Shown piece by piece: positions 11,491 through 23,092 of a DNA stretch of 64,000 nucleotides; the first letter of the stretch is position 1, and every line of letters starts with the position of its first letter. Below the pieces are notes generated by a model. The model was not told where the DNA came from. It was given only the letters and a program-made list of their open reading frames with translations, and did no database searches. Both the position numbers and the translations under genes were made by a program. The stretch is from Ochotona curzoniae (Eukaryota; Chordata; Mammalia; Lagomorpha; Ochotonidae), in assembly GCF_017591425.1 (NCBI RefSeq), contig NW_024466459.1:7750001-7814000 (forward strand). The letters run 5' to 3'.

Positions 11491-12084
11491 CAGCCCCTGA
11501 TGGGCTAGGTCAAGCTGGAGCTCTGCCTTAGCGTTGCTTCCGTCTGCCAGCTCCTCTGCTGCTCCAGGAAGAAGACCCCGGGCACTTCCAGGCTGTTCTC
11601 TACCTCCCCCAACCTCCCTCTGCCTCCACCCGGAGCATAGCAATGTTCAGAGGGCAAGGCAAGCATGGGCCCTACCCTCACCGTGCGTGCACACAGCAGT
11701 TGTCACCTCCTTCCTCAACTACCCCACGTGGCCAGTTTTACCCCAGCCCACCTGCTACACAGCTTCCCGAACCCCAGGAGGCACTGAGACTCAGGTGTCC
11801 ACAACAGCCAAGGCATCCCCAGTCCTAACCCTGGCCTGCCTTTCTCCCTGCAACAACTTCCAAAAAAACGTGGGCGGTCAAAGAGGAGGCGGAGCGGGCA
11901 TGGCACTCAGAAGTCTGTGATTGGATGCTGCCAGGCTGACAGACGGGTGAATCGACCAACCAAGACTGGTGGACACCTCGAGAGACAGGCAACCTTAGCA
12001 CAGCGCGGCAGATGCTGCTGCAGTGCCCCCCGCTGGCCCCCCACCCTGGGCCAGCTTCTCCTCCCCGCCACCCCCGGTCTGGAG

Positions 12085-12375
12085 CACAGTTTTAAATCTC
12101 TTTGACATAAAATATTGTCAGAGAGCCGCAGCACAGAGAGATTAAAAAACAATAAAGAGAATGCGAAACTCTTGACTATAATTACCAACCTCTAGCCGGC
12201 AGCAGCAAAAACGCACTAAAATTTTAATAGGAACCACTGCATTTAATTTAACGACACATTTTTTCAATTACCAGAATAATTGTTTTATTCATAAAATGAG
12301 TTTCAATAAAGAGGGTAATTTTCCTTTGTTTTTATTATTCATTTGTGCAACATATTTGAGAGAGAATTCCCTCAT
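12085..12375. promoter_or_regulatory. Strong candidate conserved enhancer (island 4)
   Basis: A sharply bounded AT-rich block of about 290 bases inside GC-rich DNA. It holds a perfect inverted repeat CAATTA-CCAGAA-TAATTG (12265-12282) suited to paired homeodomains, a SOX-type AACAATA near 12148-12154, CCTTTGTT (12323-12330, SOX on the minus strand), and many TTTAAT/ATTAC cores. There is no poly(A), no target duplication and no repeat signature. Boundaries are compositional. Function and conservation are inferred. Confidence 0.55.
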
Positions 12376-12921
12376 GTTACGGCAACTTGGCAGGGAGTCA
12401 GGACATCTGTGTCATGGGTTGAGACCAGAGCGTGCAGGGGACCCACGGACGTGGTCATCTGCATTGCACGGGCTGGCAAGTGGGGTGGGATGAGGGTGTG
12501 AGACCCAGCCTGAGGCGCTGGGCCAGACCTCCTGGGCTCCACCCCCAGTGGCCTCCACTCCCAGCGGCCAGTGGCCAGCATCCTACGCCTTTCTCCCCCA
12601 GCTCAGCCAACCTCTGCCGCTTGCTGCCTCTACTTACTTGGAGGCTCCCCTCGGCCCCCAAGGAAGATGAGGCTGGGAAGGAACAGCAGTTCCTTCGGAT
12701 CTGCAGCTCAGATCCCTGGGGCAGTCACACCAAGGCCAAAGAGGGTGGCAGACAGCAGGTGTCAGCAGGACGGCTGTTGCTCAGGCCCCGGGAGCGGCCT
12801 GCAGCCTTGCCAGCATCCACTGAGATCGCTACGAGGGATGGACACGTGTTGGGACACCCAGTGCAGGCTTCCTGGATCTACACCCAAAGAAGTGGCGATC
12901 AATATTACAATGACTCAATTT
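12376..12921. other. Unique non-coding sequence, no gene seen
   Basis: GC-rich single-copy DNA between island 4 and a minus-strand SINE. No recognisable element. Confidence 0.55.
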
Positions 12922-13235
12922 TTGTTTAAAGATTTATCTATGTATTTGAAAGGCAGAGAAACAGAGAGAGAGAGAAAGCAAGCAAGCAATCTTACACCTG
13001 CTGGCTCACTTTCCAAATGTCCACAATATCCACGGGCGAGCCGGTCCCCAGCTAGAAGTTCAGAACTCATCCCAGGCTCCAATGTGGGCAGCAGCCAGCG
13101 TCGCCCCCTCCAAGGTGCGTTTGTGCAGAGCTGGCTTGGAAGCAGAGCAGCCGGGACTTGAAGTGGTGCTCTGGTGTGGGCGTCTGAAGCCCCTCTACTC
13201 ATGTTAAAGATCAGCGACTAAGCACAGTTCCGTGT
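12922..13235 (-). mobile_element. C-type SINE, type A, minus strand
   Basis: Read on the plus strand it opens with the reversed tail 'aaagatttatctatgtattt', then a GA-rich stretch with 'agagagagagagaaagcaag', 'cacctgctggctcac', 'gggacttgaagtggtgctc' and the reversed head near 13200-13235. Diverged, so an older copy. Confidence 0.88.
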
Positions 13236-16200
13236 CTCAGATCACACTGGCAGGGCATGGGAGGTGGGTCTGCACCCTGCCCGGCTGACCACACAGCCAA
13301 GGGATGCGGAGCTCCTAAGGGGCCAGTTGGTCTCAGCATGGGTCTGTTTCAGACTCGGCTTTGAAGCTGCTCATTTGGCACTTCTCGCTCTGGCTTCGTT
13401 TACACTGCACTCTAAGCTCTCTCCCTGGCAAGCTCTCAAATCAAGAGCTCTCACCCTGAGCCCCTGGCTGGTGCTCAGAGCTAGCTGAGCCTTCGGGATG
13501 GTGGCGCAGAAAGGAGCACCTCAGTCCAGTTTCTGGCTTCTTCACACATCCCTGCCCCAGCCCTAGGGGACCGGGGTTGGCATTCCAGCCAGTGGGGGGT
13601 GGAAGGCAGGACCACCATGCAGCTTCTCTGGGCAGGTGAAACAGAAGGCTGATGGGGTGAAGAGCCGGGGATGAGGGGAGCGCCTGGTCCCCGCTCTGGG
13701 TGTACAGGTATAGAGACAAGGGCTATGCACACACCCCCGGTGTGTCATGTGGAACCAGGGGGGAGGGGGCAGGGCCGGCGGCAGAAGCCTGCAGCTACTA
13801 TCATCCTGCTCAGGGCCCACAGGGTGGGAGGGAGGACATGTGGAGGAGGTGATCATGGACTCACGGAGGACACGGACCCAGCTGACACCATGGTCCGCTA
13901 TGCGTAGGCCTCAGAACTCCCATGGTTTCTCAGTCAGCCCCCCAATCTCACATTTGCACAGAAACCTGGTACAGGAACACATTGTCTTCCCTGCCCTGGA
14001 GTCGGGTTTCCTCCTTCCTCATCAGCGTTGAGTTCTGTGCCTCCCATCCCGGAGCAGAGGCCTCCTTCTCCAGGAAGTCTGCTGGGATTGCATCCACTCT
14101 TCCCCCTTGCAGCTCTCAGGTGTCCTGGGGATGGACTACCAGTTTGTACATACTCTCATGGGTTATTCTGTAAACATCGCTACGTGACTTGAGTGTGAAT
14201 GTTACTACAGGATTGAAACGGTGAGCTCTCCATGCCTAAGATGGCCTGTTGTATCTGCAGGGTCTGTCCCCAGTTCCTCCTACTGCCCCAGTCATCAGCT
14301 GTGTGCCTGGCCCAGAGCTGGGAGCCACAGGCACATGGTCTTGGTCCCTAGGAAGGTCAGAGTCAAGCAGGAGACACTGGGAGAATATGTGGAAGAGCTG
14401 AGACCTAACAGGGCAGTGAAGGATGCAGGGTTTGAGCTGGTTGTGGCAGAAGAAGTCCAGTCCAGGTGGACAGGGCATCTCTTACGGGCTGTAGCTTGCG
14501 AATGGCACTGTGGCAGACTGCCTGGAGGAGGTGTTTTGGGGGCGGGTACACTGGGCACCAGACTACTTGCAGCTCGTCTCCTCCTTCGCTTGTTTTGGGG
14601 ATACAGAGGCTGACAGCCCAGCTCACACGGGGCCTAGAGGTTGCTGTTCTAGCCCCTGACATCAGGCAGGCACGTCTAGACTCAGGCCATGTCTTCCTCC
14701 GCCTCCTTCTTTGCTTTCACGTCCCAGGGCACAAGTGGGGAGGGCCGGGGAGGGCCCAGGTCGTTGTGGGGAGGTGGGGAGAGGGGCTGCCAGGCTCCAG
14801 GATCACAGATGCAGCAGATGTTGCTGGCTTAGCAGCTCTGCCTCCCAGAGCTGCCTGAGCCACTTAATATTCCGCGGATGGGATCACTTCCCTTTCACAA
14901 AAAGCAAACACGGAAATGCCGCAGGCTCTCAACACCTGCAGAGGGTCTGGGTCTCCAGGAAGCCATGTACCTCGGGAAGGGGGGTCCCAGAAATGAGCAA
15001 AAGCGAACCAGAGCAGGAGGCAAGAGGGAGGAGGGCTGTGGCATGCACAGGGGCTTCAGGAAGTGTCTGCAGCTTTGGGGGACACAGGGGCATTTGGGGG
15101 GAAGCTGCCACCAGGAAGTGGCACACTCAGGGACCCTCCTGCCACCACAGGCAGAGGGAGACAGAGCGCGGAGGCCACTTTCTAAGACAGGAAGTAGCAA
15201 GTTCTCCCCAAACACATCATGAGAACAGACTAGCCCACAGCCTTACTCTGGCCTAAGGAGCATGCCAGTTTAATTAAATGAAGAATTGCCCTGGACCAGG
15301 CAGTGTCCATCTTATCCAAGTGGGTCAGGAACAGAACTGGGCTCTCCCTGGTGCCATCTGAGCTAGCAAGGCCCAGTGATCCCTATAGAAGAAGCATCCT
15401 GAGGTCACATGGCCACTGCCCGGGGCCACCTGTCCCTTTTGATAGTGGCGTTTGTGTTGGGCCTACATCATATACCTTTCTCTTAAGAATCTGCTTTACA
15501 GAAAATATTTTCCTGAAGTCTTACACAGCTGCTGCCTTTGTAGAGTAGCTATCATTTCTGGGCCCTGGAGACCCTCACTCCTGGGCAATGTCGGGAACCA
15601 GGCCAACCCTGGGCTCTGTTGCCTTAGAGACCATAGCAGCATGGAAAGTTCCGAGCCTCAGTTTCATCACCTGTAAAATGGGGTGGTGATCTGCGAGAAC
15701 ACAGCACCAGACTCACTGAGAAGAAAATTGAACCTCAGCACCCAGCAGTGCTGGCAGTTAGGAAAAGGACCCAACAAGTGGGCAGTGTAAATATTGGAGT
15801 CAGCCTGCGAGGTGCCAAACTCTCCAGAATATTCTGGGTCATTCAGCTTCTCTGGGCTCTGACTTCCTCATCTGTGCTACTAGAACGAGTAGGCCTGATC
15901 TTGCCAAGGCTTAGGTCAAAAGCCTTGCAGAAGCTGTTGCCCTGCCCCATCCCCTGCTGGCCACACCCCTCACCACCCTGAGGGGGGGGTCTGTGTGCAG
16001 CCATGGCTGCAGTCCTCCTTGCCAGCCGCTGCCCAGCCAGGTGGGGCAGCCAGGGCAGGCAGGACAGGACAGGTAACAACAGCTGCTTGCCTGGTGTTTT
16101 GTTCCCACCTCTCTGTCCTGCCAGACACAAGTGTCCACAATGCCTATGTACCAGGGCCCCAACTTGGCTGAGGGGCCCAGAGGACTCCAAGCCTTCCGGC

Positions 16201-16895
16201 AGCACCCAGGCCCCCTCTCCTCCCGCTGGACCCTGACGGCAGGTGTGGCCCTAAGCAAGGCGCGCTGGACTTGGTGTGGCAGCTCTAGGCTGGAATAGAA
16301 GATTGTGTGAAGGAAACGAGGTGCGTGGATGTGACCCAGGCCCCCCATTTCTCAGCTGCCTGCCCACTGGGCTCCTGGGGACCCTGGTGTGCGCTCCACC
16401 ACAGATCCCACAGCCTGATATTCCCGGCTGTGGCCAGGACAGGGCTGAGGGAGGGGCTGGTGGAGCTATTCTGGGTCAGCACAAAGAGCTGTGGTGGGCG
16501 TGGGAGGTGGATGATGACAGGGCACCTTCCTGTTGCCCAGCCCACCCACTCTGCCCTGTGGTCAGCCCTCTGTAAGCTCAGGCGGCAACCAGTCGTGAGT
16601 GGTGGAGGGGTGAGGCAGAGTCCAGGGTAGGGAGTAGTGATGTCAGCCCAGGAGGTCCCCGAAGGGTGGTGTGGCTCCAGAGAAGCGCTCAAGAAGGGTG
16701 CCACAGGGAGGGGCCGTCAGCTTCCTGCTCCAGGCCATGCGGTGTGGTTGTTGTCATGGTGTGCTCAGGGTCACAGAGCCTGGACTGTCTTCATCCTGTA
16801 TGTGGCTCAGGCCTCTCCTTGGCTCCATCCCAGCCTTCAGTGGCCACAGGGTGGGACGAGGTGGAAGTAGAGGAGTGGCCGGGGTTGGGTGGGAC
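13236..16895. other. Unique non-coding sequence, no gene seen
   Basis: About 3.6 kb of GC-rich sequence with a reversed MIR-like fragment near 15.65 kb. A short AT-rich spot at 15261-15290 contains the palindrome TTTAATTAAA (15269-15278). Long open frames on both strands lack domains and conflict with each other. Confidence 0.5.
15640..15690 (-). mobile_element. MIR fragment, minus strand
   Basis: 'gagcctcagtttcatcacct' then 'gtaaaatgggg' is the reverse complement of the MIR core. A second MIR-like phrase, 'ctgacttcctcatctgtg', lies at about 15860-15877. Confidence 0.7.
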
Positions 16896-16899
16896 CAAC

Positions 16900-17075
16900 C
16901 CGGTCATCAGGAGAGATGCTATCAAAAGTGCCAGATCCCTAGCAGACATAGCACAGCAGCCACAATATCCAAATGTGAATACAGATTGCAGGAGACCAAT
17001 GGAACCCGAGTGGAACATTAGCTGTTTTCATTCATGATGGGATTTCTACCTTAATCAGACTCTTCAAATGTTGTG
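16900..17075. promoter_or_regulatory. Possible conserved element (weak)
   Basis: AT-richer single-copy stretch with 'gatgctatcaaaag', 'atatccaaatgtgaata', 'aacattagctgttttcat' and 'ccttaatcagactcttc'. It is cut on the right by a SINE. Composition alone supports this call. Confidence 0.22.
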
Positions 17076-17077
17076 TG

Positions 17078-17352
17078 AAGGATGGGCACTTGATGCAATG
17101 GTTAAGATGTTGTTTGACACATTTGCATCCCATTCTGGAAAGCCCAAGTTCGAATCCCAGCTCTGTTTCGGATTCCAGCTTGCACGGATGCACACCGTGG
17201 GAGTCAGGAGGTGATGCTCAGCTTTGTCCCCTCCACAGGGGACCTGGATCGAGTCCCGGGCTGCTGCGTTTATCCCGGTCCAGCCTGGCCACTGGGGCAT
17301 TTGGAGAGTTATCTAGTAGATTGGAACTCTCATCTTAACCTTTCAGATAAAA
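17078..17352 (+). mobile_element. C-type SINE, type A
   Basis: The head 'gatgggcacttgatgcaatg' and 'gttaagatgttgtttgacac' carries a good pol III B-box-like AGTTCGAATCC (about 17148-17158). The body is diverged and the tail 'cttaacctttcagataaaat' degenerate. Confidence 0.85.
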
Positions 17353-17844
17353 TATTGCATTAATGTTGGTTACTGAATCAGTGCTTACATTTCATATCTA
17401 GTTTTGCTCTGTGCTCTTTTTAGACCTATGTGCCCCCTGCTCCCCAAGCAATAGGCCAGTGAAGACATGTGAGAGCCACACCCACAGAAAAGCTAGCTGC
17501 TACTCCAAGAAGAAAGGGACGAGGGGCAGGCAGGTGCAGGAGGGAGCTGGGCACAACATTTTGAGGGTCGGTGCAGGGCACTGGCCGAGACGTGGGCATG
17601 TGGGAGATCAGGGTGGGCCTGGGGTTTGGACAGAAAGGGGAGGAGCTGAACTTGGAGGAGGGAGCAAGAAAGCAAGAGAAATATCCACCAAGACGCACTG
17701 GGCAGACTGTGCCCACAGCTGCTATCCTTGCCATGAGTGGCATTCCTTAGCTCTTTCAGCAAATCTTTCTGAAAATTCTTGTAGTTGCCCAGCTTTGTGT
17801 ATGCCTGCACATCTGGATTTGGAGCTCTTGGGTTTGCTTAGAGT

Positions 17845-17988
17845 TGAGCTGTCCAATATGGTAGCTAGCCACTCACTGCAGGTGGCTAAATGTAAACTCT
17901 AACCTCCATTAAATAAAACTGAATGATGTACTTTCTCAGGTGCGTTGGTCACATGTGGCTACTGGCTACCCTGCAGGCAGCACAGCAC
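17845..17988 (+). mobile_element. hAT-type MER DNA transposon fragment
   Basis: 'gagctgtccaatatggtagc' with 'tagccactcactgcaggtgg' at the left, and 'tcacatgtggctactggcta' with 'cagcacagca' at the right, reproduce the palindromic outline of a common mammalian non-autonomous hAT element (GCTGTCCAATATGGTAGCC ... GCCACATGTGGCTA). I recognise the element but do not give a subfamily name. It has no coding capacity. Confidence 0.72.
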
Positions 17989-18624
17989 CCATCACATGGA
18001 CAGGTCACCAGTGCTGGGCACACTGTAAAGTGCCCCCACCCAGCACCCAGCCTGCTTGCTTCACATGAGGCATGCCTGCATTCTCTCCTGGGCCTGGTTT
18101 CACAGGTCCCAGCTGATGCACATGCAACCCACGGAGGTGCTGGCTCCCACAGCGTTGAGGGGCTAACCTGCCAGCTTTGCACTTCTGGTAAAGATGCAGA
18201 GGCTGCCATCAGACCGACCCCCTCCCACGGGGTCCACGAGGTCCACTGTAAGTGACTGTGGGAGGCGGCAGAGATAAACCGAAAACAGCAGACTCAATTC
18301 TCAATAAGCAAGAATAGGATGGGGTGCACTTCCTCGGTAGACGGGTTTTTGCTTGAAGTTGGGCTAAACTCCAGCTGGAAACCCTGCAGTCTTATTGACT
18401 TGAAGAACCAGAGGACACAGTTTGGGGTAACTGTAGCAGTGAGGGCTGGTATTCTGGAAACAGAAGAGCCCGAGGGAGGAGACCCACACTCTCTCCACAT
18501 GAACTCTTCTGAATCTCAGGCTGCCCCCTGAAACAGGCCTGTGAGGACAGACTTGAGCCGTCCAGCAAAGGTCGCAGCGCCTACCGGGGATTTCTGCTGT
18601 GGTCTCCCATGGAAACAGATGTCA

Positions 18625-18726
18625 GCGAAGTTCACATTAGCCTAAAGCCCAACAAGTCATTCAAGATGTCCAGAATACAGTCCCAAATTTCTAGGCATGC
18701 AAACAGGCAGGAGAAAAGGCAGTCAA
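18625..18726 (+). mobile_element. L1M-type fragment, left part
   Basis: 'ttcaagatgtccagaatac', 'ccaaatttctaggcatgc' and 'ggagaaaaggcagtcaatgg' match the 5' region of old mammalian L1M elements (AAATGTCCAGTTTTCAAC, GAGACATGCAAAG, GGAAAAAAAGCAGTCAAT). The element resumes at 19456 after an inserted L1 3' end. A second copy of the same region lies near 56.8 kb. Confidence 0.65.
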
Positions 18727-19455
18727 TGGGGAATCGTTTTAAAACAGCAACAGTCCAGTTAAGATATGGGCAAATAGGACCAGCACGGTCCTCTAATGAG
18801 GATGTGGAGATGAAGGTACCTTTATGTACCGTTGGCGGGGATGCAGACTGCTACAAACAATGCCGAAAAAAAAAGTATGGAGATGGCTCAGAAAACTAAA
18901 CACAGATCTGCCATACGACCAGCCATCCCACTCCTATGAAACTGGCATAGTCGAGAGCCACCTGCACGTCCACGCTACTCACCTGAACTTCCAATATCTA
19001 AGACACGGAATCTCCCCAGATGACTGCGGGAGGAAATGTGCTCTGCACACACAATGGTGAATATTACTCAGCGGCCAAAAGACAGAAACCCTGACATTTA
19101 CAAGCACGTGGCTGCGGGAGATCATTATGTTAAGTGAAGTAAGTCAGGGGCAAAAGACAAATAGCACACGTTTTCTCTTGGCTGTGAGAGCTATTACATA
19201 GAGTATAAGAATGGTGTGGGTATCAACCATGAATCTTGCTTCACTGAATCATACCATGCAACAGACAACACACTTTTCCCCCACATTCAGAAAAAATGGA
19301 GGGGAGGAGTGGTGGGGATTCACGGGGTACTAGTGATGTTTTGTTCATTTGCATGTTGGTTACTGAGTGTGATCGGAGGACAAAAAGCATGTTTATCCTA
19401 CACTTATGTGCCTTTCTTGGTCTGTATATTATATTTCAACAAAATGAAAACAAAA
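18727..19455 (+). mobile_element. L1 LINE 3' end (ORF2 terminus plus 3' UTR), nested
   Basis: The sequence passes through late-ORF2 landmarks ('taatgaggatgtggagatga', 'ccatacgaccagccatccca', 'ggtgaatattactcagcggc', 'ttatgttaagtgaagtaagt') into a 3' UTR ending in 'caacaaaatgaaaacaaaat'. It is 5'-truncated and riddled with stops and frameshifts, so it is inactive. It sits inside an older L1M segment. Confidence 0.85.
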
Positions 19456-19890
19456 TCCACAGCAATGGTAAATATCCTCAAGGCCATGAAGGAAAACACA
19501 CGTCCAATGAATGAACAAACAGGAAACCTCATTAGGGAAATAAAGACTGTTTAAAAGAAGACCCTAATACAATGCTAGAATTAGAAAATGCAAGATCAGA
19601 TGTGAAAAGCTCACTGGTTGGGCTTTGTAACAGATGAAAAAGAAGAAGAGGGGATGTGAAGACAGATCAGTAGACAACATCTCATCCAGTGAGCAGAAAA
19701 AGAGACCCAAAAAAGCCCTGCGCTCCAAGGCTGTACACAAAAGTCCGATACATACATAGACTGCAAATGTTCTAGAAAGAGCAGAGACTCAATGAGGGCA
19801 GACGAAGTCCTTGAAGGAAAGAGGAGACTTTTTCCAGATGTGTAGACAAATGGCAGGAGAAGCACCAGGAATAAAGAGCTGTGACTTAAG
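19456..19890 (+). mobile_element. L1M-type fragment, right part
   Basis: Continues the older element: 'aaaatgcaagatcagatgtg', 'aagctcactggttgggcttt', 'tgaagacagatcagtagaca' correspond to L1M/HAL1-like ORF1-region text (AACTCACTGGATGGGCT, TTGAAGATAGATCAATAGAA). No intact frame remains. Confidence 0.65.
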
Positions 19891-20921
19891 CCAATGACCC
19901 ACAGGAAGGGCGATCAACATGCTTGACCACTGGGCAGCAGGACCCGTCTCTCTAGAGGCCACACACAGCCCTGGGACACGTTACACTGCGATGCTAACCT
20001 CCGCACCTGCCCAAGTGGGGCAAGGCTGCAGAGGTACCTTGTGGCCGCCAAGCGCCTTGCAGCACATTTTCTTAGTTTACACTCATGACTGGCTCTCTGA
20101 GAATCAGAACCCTCAGTCTCCAATATGTGCTGCTTAAAAACCAAAGTCAACTCAGAGGTGGTGGGTAACTCCCGTAAAATCACACAGCTTACAGTCCTGG
20201 GTGGCGGTCCAGCCAGGGAAGTCCCAGGCCATTTTCTCTGCTGGAGGGCCCTGCTAACCCTGGTTGCTGGCAGCACACACAGGCAGGGCTTTCCAAGACG
20301 CAAGGTAAGCCCTGCCCAGGGGAAGCCAGCCGACCTCAGAGGGGGCGGAATCTGGCATTAGAGTTTTATAAGGGTCCCCATTCATGTGACCTCAGCATGG
20401 AGTGGCAAGTTCTGTGGTGCACTGGGCCGTAGGCTGGAATTTACCAGGCGAGGGAAGGAAGCTGTTGTCATCCTCTCGCTGGTGGCTGATGAATGTGAAT
20501 CCTACACAAAGCCCTGACCAAGCCCACCCTTCTCCCAGGCCCCTCCAAGCTCCAGGAGCCTCCCCACAGATGCTCAGCCACCCTCTCTGGGTGAGGGCTG
20601 AATAGCGAGTGGTCTCAGCCCTGCGTGTTTCAGCTTTGATACTGGAAAAAGACACAGATGGCTCTGGCTCCGCATCCCAGACACTGGGCTGTCTGAGTCT
20701 TGCCCTGTGGGGCAGACAGGAAGCCTCTGCCCCAACATTCCACCTCTGTCTCTCCTCAGCCCCGCCCCCAACCTCAGGACACAGCTTCTCCCACCCCAGA
20801 AACTGTACCAGCTAGACCAGAGCTCCTGGCGCTGTCTCCCCAAATTCCAGCAGAGCAGGTGCTCAAGAACTGCTTGCGAACGCTGCAGGGATGAACAAAG
20901 TGGCTCCCTCTGATGGTAACA

Positions 20922-20952
20922 GTGATGATGATGATGGTGGTGGCGGTGATTA
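20922..20952. repeat. GAT/GGT trinucleotide repeat
   Basis: 'gtgatgatgatgatggtgg' followed by 'tggcggtgat'. Short and impure. Confidence 0.85.
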
Positions 20953-20968
20953 TGCAGAACAATCCTCC

Positions 20969-21066
20969 ACTGAGCCCTAACAACCTGGGGGACACTTACC
21001 ACACACTATCCCCACTATGTCTTCACAACCACCCCATTTTAACAGAACAGGAAACTGAGGCAAGAA
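20969..21066 (+). mobile_element. MIR fragment
   Basis: 'ctgagccctaacaacctggg', 'tgtcttcacaaccacccc', 'ttttaacagaacaggaaact', 'gaggcaagaa' follow the MIR consensus order with small gaps. Confidence 0.75.
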
Positions 21067-22207
21067 CAGCCATATTCCAGCCCATGGCAGAGCAGACAGC
21101 ACAGGCAAGTCTGTGCTGCTGGAACCCTGAGGTACAGCCCTACTCTTCCCAGGCCTCTGCGTGCTGCTGCAACGCTGGTGGTACTCAGCTGACTTCAGCA
21201 CTGGATGGTCTCCCCCTGCCAGGCAAGGCCAAGGCCCTCTGGGACATGGCTGACACCCTCCCTCCACACTCCAGGTCCTCTCAAACTTCATTCTGTCATG
21301 AGCTCCCCGCTGGGCCGTGGCCCTCGGTGTGATCCCCAGGGGCTGCCTGTGCTCGGGGACCTCAAGGGTCCATCCCTGGAATGCGAATCTGGGCCCTTGG
21401 GGAGCAGGTGGATGCCTGTCTCAGCGGTCCCCGAGCCTCCAGGCAGCTGTATCTAACAGCCGCAGACAGCCATTAGAACCCACTTAGCCATAAACAGCTC
21501 CCAGCAGCTCTCTCACCCGGGTCCTCAGCAAGCTCTCGGCGCTGAGTGGAGGGGTGTATGTGTGTGTGTGTGCGCGCGCACGTGCCCAGCAGGACACGCC
21601 TTCTTACTGGAAGGGCTGCTTCCTGTCCTGCCCATCTTCCAGGAAGGGTGAGCTGGGCTGGGTGCAGACAGCATGCCCCCCGACCACAGGGCCTCACCCA
21701 CCACCACTGCTCTCTCCTCTGGGGGACATTTCTCAGCTTGCAGGGGTAGAAGACAGTGGGAGAATGGGTCAGGGAGGGCCCAGCTGCCTCTGTGACTACT
21801 GGGCCAGGCTTTCCATGCCCAAGGTCAGCCTGATATTCAACCAGGAAAGAGGACACCCCGGGGTGTGCCCAGTGTCCTGGAACTGCTGGCCTGGCCTGCT
21901 CCCAACACAGCACCCTTACTCTCTGTGATGGGGACATCCCAGCCACTGCTCAGAGTGGGTGGGGGGCAGGTGGGACCCACAATTCAGGCAGGTAAGAATA
22001 CAAGAGTCTAGTTGGGGGTCCTGTCTCTCCCACTTGGAGCTTTCCTAAGCCACTTCCACAAAATCCCAGCCTGGTCTCGACAGATAAAACAGAGCAAATG
22101 GGCAGCCACCCTCATTCACGTGGGGAGTGAGGTGGGGCTCCAAGGGCTGAGACATTCCTGTAGAATTGTGGGTTCCAGGAGATCCCATTTAACAACCACT
22201 GACCTGG

Positions 22208-22502
22208 GCCCCATGTCATGACACAGTGGGTTAAGCCTCCTGCAATGCTTGCAACCCACAGGAGCGCTGGCTGGAGTCCTGGTTGCTCCCCTCCCAGCCA
22301 GCTCCCTGCTCATGCAACTGGGACCCAGCAGCCAATGGCCCAAGGGCTTGAGCCCTGTCATCCAGGTAGGGGACTTGCACAGAGTTCCAGGTCCCTGGCT
22401 TTGACCTGGCCCAGTCTTGGCTGTTGCAGCAATTTGGGGAGTGAATCAGCAGGTGGAATGTCTGTTACTCTGCCTCTCAACCAAACAAATCTTTAAAAAA
22501 AC
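22208..22502 (+). mobile_element. C-type SINE, type A
   Basis: Head 'catgacacagtgggttaagc', then 'cagccagctccctgctcatg', 'caatttggggagtgaatcag', 'ctctgcctctcaaccaaac' and a tail 'aaatctttaaaaaaac'. An internal substitution disrupts the usual 'ggttcgagtcc' B box (here 'ctggagtcctgg'). Confidence 0.9.
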
Positions 22503-22719
22503 AAACCAAAACCAACCAAGCAAACCAGCACACTGAGCTGCTCACACACTGTTGCTGCTTCCTTTCTCTCTCAAGGGCTCCCACTCACCCCTCGGCCAGC
22601 TCCATTCTCCACGGCACCCGCATCTCGAGGCCACCCCCTCTTCCCGCCCTCGCCCCCCATCTTAGTGCTGAAGGTGTTCCATCGGAGAATGCGTTACATT
22701 TTCTGACTGAGGCTTTGTC

Positions 22720-22830
22720 TACGCACTAATTTACTTACTGAATATCTTTCCTTCTGTTTCAGGAGTCCTGGGCATCCAGGCACATTGTAGGCAGTGGTCA
22801 AGACCCAACAGATGAGTGCCCCAAGCAGGT
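22720..22830. mobile_element. Possible L2-derived segment with splice-like borders
   Basis: 'aatttacttactgaatatc' through 'caggcacattgtaggcagt' resembles the L2/MIR-type phrase TTTACTGAGTGCCTACTGTGTGCCAGGCACTGTGCTAGGC. It contains an unusually good acceptor (pyrimidine tract then CAG at 22760-22762) and a GT at 22829 after CAG, bounding 66 bases open in one frame (ESWASRHIVG...). No partner exon is visible, so it is not called as an exon. Confidence 0.35.
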
Positions 22831-23034
22831 GACAGCTGGCTGTCTTCCACCTAGCAGGGGTAGTTTGTCTCCCTGTCATTGACTGTGCCTATGTCTACAA
22901 CCTTCATGGACAATACTATGCTATCTGCTTCCTCCCAGAAGGTCTCCCCACGCCCCCAGTCCAACACCCAACATACTCTTTTGTAACGGCAATGAGTTCT
23001 TTCTCCACTGCAGCCTCAGCAGGGAACAGCTCCT

Positions 23035-23092
23035 CTAACAGTGACCCTTGCCTAGGAACCTCACATGTGCTCAATGAATGAATGAACAATGA
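23035..23092 (+). mobile_element. L2 3'-terminal remnant
   Basis: 'cctcacatgtgctcaatgaa' and 'tgaatgaacaatgatgatg' match the end of L2 (CACATAGTAGGTGCTCAATAAATG...GAATGAATGAA). Only the terminus is convincing. Confidence 0.5.

Larger units (their letters stand above)
19891..22207. other. Unique non-coding sequence, no gene seen
   Basis: GC-rich single-copy DNA with a short GAT/GGT trinucleotide patch, a MIR fragment and a GT/GC alternating run (21553-21583, tgtgtgtgtgtgcgcgcgc), a possible Z-DNA-forming sequence. Confidence 0.5.

Noticed and set aside
11023..11643. Minus-strand open frame of about 206 codons over island 3
   Set aside because: No domain and no splice context. The sequence is better explained as a regulatory-like island in GC-rich DNA.
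22850..22865. CCACCTAGCAGGGG considered as a CTCF site
   Set aside because: Breaks the core at the R and spacing positions. Weaker than the sites at 34477 and 35925.
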